Shown here one piece after another: positions 62,201 through 64,000 of a stretch of DNA of 64,000 bases (position 1 is the first letter of the stretch; each line of letters starts with the position of its first letter). The DNA is from Calliphora vicina (Eukaryota > Arthropoda > Insecta > Diptera > Calliphoridae), in contig NC_088782.1 of NCBI RefSeq assembly GCF_958450345.1, positions 36,880,501 to 36,944,500 on the forward strand, given 5' to 3'. Under the pieces are notes generated by a model. That model ran no database searches. It saw only the letters and a program-made list of their open reading frames with translations, and had not been told where the DNA came from. A program made the position numbers and the translations under genes.

Positions 62201-62748
62201 TGGAAAAAAATTTTAAAATAAATTAAAAAACAATTTCGAAAAAAAAAATTAATTTTGTTTACCTAAAAATGTTTAAAAAATTTATTTTAAAGTATAATTT
62301 ATTGAAGGGTTTATAAGAATCTAGCTCTTTTACTTGTTATTATATTATTCTTTAAATGTTGATTAGAATTATTTTTAATAAAATATATTTCATTATTTTT
62401 ACAGATCCCAGCAAAATCAAACAACTTTTCTGCATTCCATGCAAAGAACTGGTAAGTTAATTATTGTTTTCATGTTATAGATCATTTCAAATATTTAAAT
62501 TTCTTTATAATTTTCAAAAAAAACTCACCTTTCAATTGATAAACTGGACTGCCAACTGGGGTATTTTCCGACAGACTAAACCGGGCCATATCGCCAGAGC
62601 CGGGCACAAAATGTGGCGGTTGATTTAAATGTTGACATTTAACTAGACATGGCACGCACAGTGTGGCGATTAGTAGACAAATCACTGAGTTCATAAATGA
62701 TTTAACCAAAAAGTGGTCAGACGACCACCACCAGTTTGTTTTAGACAT
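23109..62748 (-). CDS. Cad74A: Cad74A-like non-classical cadherin, seven coding exons
   Basis: Join (minus strand): 62748-62529, 34542-34178, 29817-28058, 28000-26386, 24778-24476, 24409-23277, 23223-23109. All junctions are GT-AG and phases match, giving 1836 aa and a TAG stop. Residues 1-38 hold a hydrophobic signal sequence (SVICLLIATLCVPCLVKC); an alternative start is Met19. Residues about 42-1690 form 13-14 cadherin repeats with Ca2+-binding LDRE, DxD and D(V/I)NDN(P/A)P motifs. A membrane-proximal region follows, then a helix at about 1774-1795 (WLVIIAGFIGLAAIITACTACC) and a tail of about 41 residues ending IYGPL. By family knowledge it is a cell-surface, Ca2+-dependent adhesion protein. 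The tail shows no catenin-binding region. Length and short tail favour Cad74A; Cad87A has a longer tail and different N-terminus. The orthologue name is inference. Confidence 0.9.
23277..24409 (-). CDS. Cad74A: cadherin exon 6: EC13, EC14, membrane-proximal region and TM helix
   Basis: 1133 nt, residues 1422-1799 (the last codon is completed in exon 7). Starts DETPLTLKLLEEQAEGT. The linker DIDDNLPKF precedes a last, divergent cadherin repeat. A membrane-proximal stretch with SLDFTSTSSCFQMFKNG follows, then the transmembrane helix and CLKR(K). Intron 5 before it is 66 bp. Confidence 0.93.
24476..24778 (-). CDS. Cad74A: cadherin exon 5: EC12
   Basis: 303 nt, exactly 101 codons, phase 0 at both ends, residues 1321-1421. 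Contains NSPIGTPVFQVKANDPD, FEIDEETGLIK, VVLDRES and the linker DVDDHKPRF. Acceptor CTTACAG, donor GTAAGT. As a symmetric exon it could be skipped without a frame shift, removing about one cadherin repeat; whether that happens is unknown. Confidence 0.92.
24908..26307. repeat. 36-bp minisatellite, about 39 copies, in cadherin intron 4
   Basis: Unit on the plus strand is GTGTCTACCTTTGGGAGACA followed by GTTTTCATATAGAAAA (36 nt). The left copies are degenerate (…CTACTGTTG…, CAATTTT); the centre and right are nearly identical. Variants cluster: GTATAG in place of CATATAG-type units at the left, and three neighbouring GAGATAG units near 25131-25210. Because 36 is a multiple of three, uninterrupted frames of 380-494 codons appear on both strands; these are artefacts of the period. 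The array fills most of the 1607-bp intron. Confidence 0.97.
26386..28000 (-). CDS. Cad74A: cadherin exon 4: EC7 to start of EC12
   Basis: 1615 nt, residues 783-1320. Joins exon 3 within the codon of Glu783 (…IDEE-SGLITVSPQ). Linkers: DINDEKPKF, an atypical SFKDTNPVF, NVNDNSPIF, DVNDNAPMF, and DVSANDGIPYF, where extra residues weaken the consensus. It ends ...MANVTE at a GTAAGT donor; the next exon continues NSPIGTPVFQV, so the splice falls inside the conserved V(T/P)EN segment. Confidence 0.93.
28058..29817 (-). CDS. Cad74A: cadherin exon 3: rest of EC2 to EC7
   Basis: 1760 nt, residues 196-782. Acceptor TTTCTAG, donor GTAAGT, both canonical. Linkers visible in order: DVQDQLPVF, DVDDHIPEF, DVNDNPPIF, DVNDNYPMF, and a weak one, GISGNQRPIF, lacking the usual acidic residues. 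The linker before EC7 may therefore bind calcium poorly (inference). Exon 3 to exon 4 are separated by only 57 bp. Confidence 0.93.
29818..30796. repeat. intron 2, first part: dispersed repeat beginning near 29874
   Basis: From 29874 the sequence opens CTAGCTGATCCGGCAAATG and continues TTGTTCTGCCATACAAATT, a phrase I know from dispersed arthropod repeats. It runs in decayed form to about 30360, with internal echoes of GGTGGATGGGACATCC. The class is unknown to me. The remainder to 30796 shows nothing. Confidence 0.4.
30797..31370. repeat. diverged fragment of Transib-like element 1
   Basis: Starts ACAATGGGGCAGAATCAAAA, close to the left end of element 1 (heptamer altered). It continues AAATAAACCTGGC and later TTCTAAAATCCCAAAGCTTG, an interior phrase of element 1. 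The other terminus is not found, so it is truncated or deeply diverged. Confidence 0.55.
31470..32400 (+). mobile_element. mariner copy E, decayed
   Basis: Plus strand. N-terminal remnants near 31490-31640 (CCGAAGCTTATGGTGAATG, then the FDTEDKDRPGQP-type stretch) are followed by degenerate middle parts. The C-terminal frame 32045-32332 holds VHHDNARPHVAIPV, then SYSPDPAPFEYYLF (catalytic Asp altered to Glu in the usual PSDY position) and FFWRGIHMLLEKW. Multiple stops. It lies in cadherin intron 2, antisense to the gene. Confidence 0.85.
32407..32613. mobile_element. 207-bp MITE with about 56-bp inverted repeats
   Basis: Left TCTCCTATTAGGTCGTATTG, right its complement with a handful of changes. 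The arms extend to TTTAGTTTAAACAAA on both sides (to about 32462 and from about 32557). Non-coding. It directly abuts the 3' end of mariner E. Target duplication not identified. Confidence 0.8.
32614..34177. other. intron 2, last part; includes a worn repeat-A fragment
   Basis: 32855-32990 is rich in CCGGTTTT motifs. 33615-33905 resembles the interior of the A-type repeats on the minus strand (GAGTCGATATAACGATAG, CTGTTGAAATCAACATTCC) without its ends. No gene seen. Confidence 0.45.
34178..34542 (-). CDS. Cad74A: cadherin exon 2: rest of EC1 and start of EC2
   Basis: 365 nt, residues 74-195, between acceptor TTAACAG and donor GTTAGT. Carries IDPEGSRLKYSISGPVF, then the LDRE motif (ELDRETQD) and the EC1/EC2 linker DYNDNQPTF (residues 143-151). 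It is isolated between a 28 kb intron and a 4.4 kb intron. Confidence 0.9.
34543..35390. other. start of 28-kb cadherin intron 1
   Basis: T-rich and G/T-rich low-complexity DNA upstream (on the minus strand) of exon 2. No conserved element can be recognised by eye. Confidence 0.4.
35391..36057 (+). repeat. hairpin-ended repeat, copy A2
   Basis: AACAAGTAAGAGAGC start, perfect hairpin TTCGGC-TGT-GCCGAA at 35411-35425, end GGTGAAGGGTATAATAAAA. The interior carries GGTCAAAAATAGG, ATATCTCAGCCATTTGTGG and CAGACAGACGGACATG. A spurious 129-codon frame (35785-36174) crosses its end. Confidence 0.8.
36216..36924. repeat. inverted-repeat cluster around AAACCAGTCAAG
   Basis: Outer arms 36216-36250 and 36890-36924 are complementary (GAATCGTTTATTTCAAAAAC and onward). 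Inner partners GCGCTTGACTGGTTTTTT at about 36396 and TTTCAGAAACCAGTCAAG at about 36590 suggest two head-to-tail MITE copies, 36216-36413 and 36585-36924, rather than one element. Confidence 0.6.
37266..38006 (-). repeat. hairpin-ended repeat, copy A3 (inverted)
   Basis: Reads the opposite way to A2: TTTTTATACCCTTGGCCATG at the left, and hairpin 37969-37983 followed by CTCTTACTTGTT at the right. The interior conserved block (ATTCTGGATCGTTATAGATA) matches A5 and the 55.6-kb fragment. Confidence 0.8.
38007..38788. other. AT-rich DNA with repeated CGTACGTGACA motif
   Basis: CGTACGTGACA (a palindromic CGTACG core) occurs at about 38199, 38387 and 38399; a related TTACGTGATA lies at about 38032. 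No gene. Clustered copies could be protein-binding sites or repeat debris; sequence alone cannot say. Confidence 0.4.
38789..39148. repeat. direct duplication, left copy
   Basis: Matches 40050-40445 over its length: ATATAAACCACTGAATTG start, TCATTCTGTTGAAAAGTTTT and TTGCGCCGGCTATGTTGGAT landmarks, with substitutions and one length difference near 38945/40210. Spacing between copies is about 1260 bp. Confidence 0.85.
39149..39836 (-). repeat. hairpin-ended repeat, copy B1
   Basis: Left end TTTATACCCTACACCACC, right end CTTTCTTACTTGTTTTT preceded by an imperfect hairpin of TATGGTC...GACCATA type. The unit motif (GCCCCCAT / GCTCCCA / GCAACCA after TCATA) recurs at about 39388, 39541 and 39693, a 153-bp spacing like copy A1. 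It sits exactly at the end of the left duplication copy. Confidence 0.75.
40050..40445. repeat. direct duplication, right copy
   Basis: Partner of 38789-39148. It lacks the B1 repeat that follows the left copy, so B1 inserted after or during duplication. Confidence 0.85.
40446..41849. other. intron 1 sequence without recognised repeats
   Basis: AT-rich, short frames only. As one of the longer stretches with no visible transposon it is a reasonable place for regulatory sequence, but no site can be named. Confidence 0.35.
41850..42270 (-). pseudogene. fragment of mariner-like transposase, second family
   Basis: The minus strand at about 42180-42000 translates QTVWCEFWTDCVFDPCFIEN, then DAGQAI; after a stop comes LTPFDFFVWSFLKSQVYMN, the PP-SCDLTPLDFFLWG block in worn form. 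Same family as the 6.3 and 16.4 kb fragments. Confidence 0.7.
42680..44310 (+). repeat. left arm of a 6-kb inverted duplication
   Basis: Inverted relative of 47265-48760. Shared landmarks include GAAATATTTCTGA-type start regions, ACTTTTTGTACTCATC/AAAAAGTTTATGGAGTCC, ATCCCTGCTGAGGAAA, CATCACTAAATCTGGTT and the ATGAAGATCCAAATGTCG end. Frames at 42749-42958 and 43000-43278 (IEGKIRN, KKFMESL-like) look like remains of an element-encoded protein I cannot assign. It carries a MITE the other arm lacks. Confidence 0.7.
43468..43698. mobile_element. Tc1-type MITE (231 bp)
   Basis: Starts CAGTGAGCCTCAAAAGTGAG and ends with its complement (one mismatch near the end); arms of about 45-50 bp, flanked by TA (43466-43467, 43699-43700). 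The CAGTG...AAAAGT...ATACAC end style is that of Tc1-like elements (family knowledge). Absent from the corresponding site near 47920-47950. Confidence 0.85.
44311..45914. other. intron 1 sequence without recognised repeats
   Basis: Mostly AT-rich. 45203-45420 has a different texture (CA/GT-rich, GCGCATGCGCAG) and a short minus frame with no known domain. No gene is supported. Confidence 0.35.
45294..45304. promoter_or_regulatory. NRF-1/Ewg-like palindrome
   Basis: GCGCATGCGCA is a match to the NRF-1 consensus; the fly homologue is erect wing (Ewg). A near match, GCGCATGCG, is at about 50406. In such AT-rich DNA this is unusual, but a single match does not prove use. Confidence 0.35.
45915..47200 (-). 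mobile_element. LINE 3' portion: reverse transcriptase end and RNase H
   Basis: Minus strand. TKVVAHADDVVLLIKG near 47090-47030 is the RT catalytic box. 46816-46514 gives WGLKPYIVHWMYTGVLVWWR, and an RNase H domain follows with SVDTEG (for TDGS), VFQAETYAID and IHIYLDSLASIKAL, then VQLIWVPRH-G (frames overlap at 46465-45965). The end near 45920 has the TAGGTTAGGTTG phrase frequent in such 3' UTRs. An RT followed by RNase H fits LOA/I-type LINEs. Several frames; inactive. Confidence 0.8.
47265..48760 (-). repeat. right arm of a 6-kb inverted duplication
   Basis: Reverse-complement relative of 42680-44310. The best-preserved frame is 48539-48348: MLPMEISHERGEKDRIKYEA, then KKFMESLLSASKTAA. A second worn stretch reads GLSLKVIPAEE near 48070. 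It has no MITE and is the cleaner copy. Product unrecognised; probably an element-encoded protein. Confidence 0.7.
49054..49564 (+). repeat. hairpin-ended repeat, copy A4, internally deleted
   Basis: Start AACAAGTAAGAAAGC, perfect hairpin TTCGGC-TGA-GCCGAA (49075-49089), end GGTGAAGGGTATAAAAA. Compared with A2, the segment after GATTTCAACAGACAG is missing up to AAGGTGAAGGG, so the second half is deleted. Confidence 0.8.
49565..50719. other. intron 1 sequence without recognised repeats
   Basis: 49801-49860 contains short inverted AATTAAATTTAATT phrases. 50380-50450 is richer in C/G (CATCCATCCATCC, GCGGCGCATGCGTG). No coding structure. Confidence 0.35.
50720..51050 (+). pseudogene. fragment of mariner-like transposase, second family
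   Basis: Around 50735 the plus strand reads MWFQEDGSTCHTAHATLGIL (the WFQQDGA-H block with the second catalytic Asp). About 180 bp later comes RGDVK-PSRSCD, frame-shifted. The intervening 50830-50980 is foreign, with opposed GGGGGGAGGGGGGTGAA and TTCACCCCCTC motifs, perhaps another small insertion. Confidence 0.6.
51051..51643. other. no recognised feature
   Basis: AT-rich intronic DNA with no frame, repeat or motif I can support. Confidence 0.35.
51644..52204. mobile_element. solo LTR of a gypsy-type retrotransposon, copy 2
   Basis: TGTTACG...CGTAACA ends and ATAT flanks (51640-51643, 52205-52208), identical in design to copy 1 and about 50 bp shorter through internal deletion around 51985-52025. 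No second LTR or internal region is present. Confidence 0.85.
52205..53119. other. no recognised gene
   Basis: The first part (52215-52400) has AAATCGATTT and TTGATATTGAAAATCAATGA phrases resembling A-type repeat interiors, heavily worn. The rest is AT-rich. Confidence 0.35.
53120..55345. repeat. interspersed repeat, copy 2, interrupted at 53526-55313
   Basis: Same family as 14425-14850. It is continuous only when the 53526-55313 element is removed: ...GGCTGATCAA(C) joins TTATCTATCATATGCC. Confidence 0.75.
53526..55313. mobile_element. 1.8-kb inverted-repeat element with TTA-type flanks
   Basis: Left CACAGGGCAACA, right TGTTGACCTGTG. Complementarity continues inward in patches over more than 150 bp (for example CATAATTTATGATAACTCAA at about 53690 against 55200). 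Flanks are CTA/TTA (53523-53525, 55314-55316), suggesting a TTA duplication as in PIF/Harbinger elements, or TA. The interior has a duplicated block of about 260 bp (53780-54045 and 54144-54400; AACGGCAGAAAT, GAGATATCGATCAT). At 54468-55101 a GTAATTCG-rich insert has opposed CCATGTT and AACATGG ends. No transposase. Confidence 0.75.
55346..56529 (-). other. intron 1 sequence with a small repeat-A fragment
   Basis: 55629-55740 matches the interior of A3/A5 (TTTGCGACCCCACAATGTAT, TTCTGGATCGTTATAGATTG), without ends. The remainder shows nothing. Confidence 0.45.
56530..56760. repeat. diverged right end of a Transib-like element
   Basis: CCCTACTTTGAGACCCC, then GCAGATTTATTGACAAAATA and TTCTGCCCCGCTGCGCAGTG, parallel the right terminus of element 1 (…CCAGATTTATTTCC…TTCTGCTGCACTGTG). 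The heptamer has decayed. Confidence 0.5.
56815..57000. repeat. dispersed repeat of Helitron-like appearance
   Basis: CTATCTATATATATAACATG followed by GAACGGCTGGAGCAATTGGG is a phrase common at ends of insect Helitron-type repeats in my recollection. No hairpin-CTRR terminus was located, so the class is uncertain. Confidence 0.35.
57001..59256. other. longest repeat-poor stretch of intron 1
   Basis: No frame, inverted repeat or transposon phrase recognised over 2.2 kb, apart from a short TTTGGGATTTTAGAAC echo of Transib-like interiors near 59219. A candidate place for regulatory DNA, by elimination only. Confidence 0.35.
59257..60404 (-). repeat. hairpin-ended repeat, copy B2
   Basis: Left TTTTTATACCCAGCATC, right CTTTCTTGTTTTGTT preceded by hairpin TGGTCGGT...ACCGATCA (60372-60391, one G-T pair). 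Unit marks GCCCCCA, GCTCTCA and GCCCCCC occur at about 59974, 60127 and 60279, again 152-153 bp apart. Confidence 0.75.
60495..61623 (-). mobile_element. mariner copy F, near full length, decayed
   Basis: The minus frame 61482-61201 starts MSNLVSTKRHMREVLLNFF, then KKSAAEAQRLLTKAYG, the mauritiana-type mariner N-terminus (helix-turn-helix). 61369-61148 continues in another frame: FDTEDKDRPGQPKMFEGQE and LARSLRATQSAILKRL. Middle and C-terminal parts to 60500 are frame-broken. The outer end ATACGCCATCTA abuts repeat A5. Confidence 0.85.
61629..62337 (-). repeat. hairpin-ended repeat, copy A5, hairpin lost
   Basis: GTATGCCCTTCACCATGAG at the left, CTAGCTCTTTTACTTGTT at the right. Where sister copies have the 15-nt TTCGGC hairpin, this one reads AAGAATCTAGCTC: the hairpin is cleanly deleted. 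Confidence 0.75.
62403..62452 (+). other. exon-like segment on the opposite strand
   Basis: Preceded by TTTTTACAG and followed by GTAAGTTA on the plus strand, it looks like a 48-bp exon (ATCCCAGCAAAATC...AAGAACTG) about 80 bp downstream of cadherin exon 1 on the other strand. One frame is open through it, but no partner exon is recognised. Speculative. Confidence 0.2.
62529..62748 (-). CDS. Cad74A: cadherin exon 1: signal peptide and start of EC1
   Basis: 220 nt, residues 1-73 plus one base of codon 74. An in-frame stop lies just upstream of the ATG at 62748, and Met19 precedes the hydrophobic core, so either start gives a secreted N-terminus. The mature part opens LNQPPHFVPGSGDM, then FSLSENTPVGSPVYQLK. 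The donor is GTGAGT, splitting Gly74. Confidence 0.85.
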
Positions 62749-63910
62749 TTTATTAACGTGGCCTTTTGTATTTGTTATTATTGATTTTCGTTGTTTTTGT
62801 TATTTTTATGGTTTATTTACCGTTTGATTTTTTTTTACTTTTTTTTTTGCTCTTCGTTCTACTGACAATTATTTATTTGTATCATACGGGTTTCTTTCTG
62901 ACGCACACATTCGATCTTAACTTAACAATATTTTGCTGGCCTCAAGCTAAACATTTTGTTATTGATTTTTATTTTTCTCCAATTTTGGTAAATTTACAAA
63001 ACAATTTATTGATGATGTTTTTGTTGAATTTTTTTTTGTTGCTGGTTTTAGCTGCTGATTTGAAATGAAATAAGTAAATAAACTGGTATTTAGCACATTT
63101 TTGTACTCGTACATATGTTTAATAGTTTAAATGATTAGAGATCTTGAACTTTTTCTTTAGCAAACAAAAAGATAGTTATTTTAAGTGAAATATAGTAAAA
63201 ATTGGTTTAAGACTCCGTTAGAGATTATTTTCGAATTTGTGTCATTTATTTAATTAAATTGAGGTTAATTTTATGATGTTGCGAGTACATTTTATTTTAT
63301 TTGTATTTGAAAGGTATTGTCATTAAGGTTTTATTTCACTTCACTTAGGTATGCAGTTATAATTCATTAAAAGAGGAACAATTTATATTATTCGAATATT
63401 GTTTATTCGATTATTTGATTCACTGTACATATAATTGAAATGCTATTGTAAATGTTTAGATGTTTAGATTAAACTGAAACATAAACTTTCCGACTCAAGA
63501 CACATTCGGTTTCCAAAATCTGTCAGTATAAAATTTGTGAAAATCATCCCAATTTTGATTCAAACAATACATTTTATCTCATTAGGATTCCTAATCGTGA
63601 AATATGTCCCGGTAATTTCCGAGTAAATTTATTTAGAAATTTATGTATTTAAAGTATTGTTTCAGCACAGATTCATTGAGATTTATTGCCAATCGAATAG
63701 TACGATTATATCCATCTGTGCTGAAATAATACTCTAAATATAGAAATTTCTAAATAAATAATCCCGATAAATTTTTCCCGATTATAGCCTGTCTATACTT
63801 GATAATTATTTATCATAACAATTAGTAACGTTTGTTGTCCAGACAAAGTTGTCTGTGCAAAAACACATAACGAAGCAATAATACCAATAATGGCGACTAT
63901 ACCCGATCAT
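62749..63910 (-). promoter_or_regulatory. cadherin 5' flank / 5' UTR region
   Basis: T-rich on the plus strand just upstream of the start codon (62770-63060), producing a hydrophobic spurious frame. A transcription start or core promoter motif cannot be fixed by eye; further 5' untranslated exons may lie beyond the window. Confidence 0.35.
63623..63771. repeat. foldback MITE about 0.9-1.0 kb upstream of the cadherin ATG
   Basis: Arms 63623-63672 and about 63714-63771 are largely complementary (ATTTAGAAATTT, TTTCAGCACAGAT and partners). The core ATTGCCAATCGAATAGTACG resembles the TA-type MITE family at 7.2 and 10.5-11.2 kb. Confidence 0.65.
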
Positions 63911-64000
63911 TTTTATACCCTACACCACCATAGTGGGGAGGGTATTATGCGTTTGTGCAGATGTGTGTAACGCCCAAAAATATTGGTCTAACATCCACCT
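63911..64000 (-). repeat. hairpin-ended repeat, copy B3, cut by window end
   Basis: TTTTTATACCCTACACCACC start followed by TAGTGGGGAGGGTATTATGC, nearly identical to copy B1 over the visible 90 bp, so probably a recent copy. Confidence 0.8.

Noticed and set aside
23109..62748. Assignment to Cad87A
   Set aside because: The very short tail, the 1836-residue length and the N-terminal start do not fit what I recall of Cad87A, which is longer with an extended cytoplasmic region.
62766..63068. Hydrophobic 100-codon plus-strand frame as a membrane protein
   Set aside because: It arises from T-rich low-complexity DNA (Phe/Leu runs) and has no recognisable family or flanking gene structure.

Overview
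The window is AT-rich insect nuclear DNA. It holds one recognisable host gene: a large non-classical cadherin on the minus strand, read from a start codon near 62748 to a stop at 23109. GT-AG introns, a fly-like mix of tiny (53-66 bp) and huge (28 kb) introns, mariner, Transib-like, Tc1-like, jockey-type and gypsy-type elements, and a genome-wide 'GGGTATAAAA...AACAAGTAAGA' repeat all point to a higher dipteran, perhaps a calyptrate fly. The species call is inference.

Layout. 1-22.4 kb lies downstream of the cadherin gene and is a transposon graveyard. It includes a mariner carrying both a solo LTR and a Transib-like insertion, a second mariner carrying two oppositely oriented copies of one MITE, a second Transib-like element flanked by a CGTCG duplication, three decayed LINE fragments, and one transposon-like ORF whose family I cannot name. 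22.4-29.8 kb contains the 3' flank and five of the seven coding exons. The 1.6 kb intron 4 there is almost entirely a 36-bp minisatellite of about 39 copies. 29.8-34.2 kb is intron 2 (mariner, MITE, repeats). Exon 2 is at 34178-34542. 34.5-62.5 kb is a 28 kb first intron full of repeats. Exon 1, with the signal peptide, is at 62529-62748, and the last 1.25 kb is its upstream region.

The joined exons (220+365+1760+1615+303+1133+115 nt) keep phase through every junction. They give a predicted protein of 1836 residues: signal peptide, 13-14 cadherin repeats, one transmembrane helix and a tail of about 40 residues with no visible catenin-binding region. Length and tail fit insect Cad74A better than Cad87A. 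Nothing else in the window looks like a functional host protein gene. No rRNA, tRNA or CRISPR was recognised. The most unusual material is repetitive: RSS-heptamer (CACAGTG) transposon ends, a 79-bp-arm hairpin, the intronic minisatellite, and a repeat superfamily built of 153-bp units with a covarying terminal hairpin.
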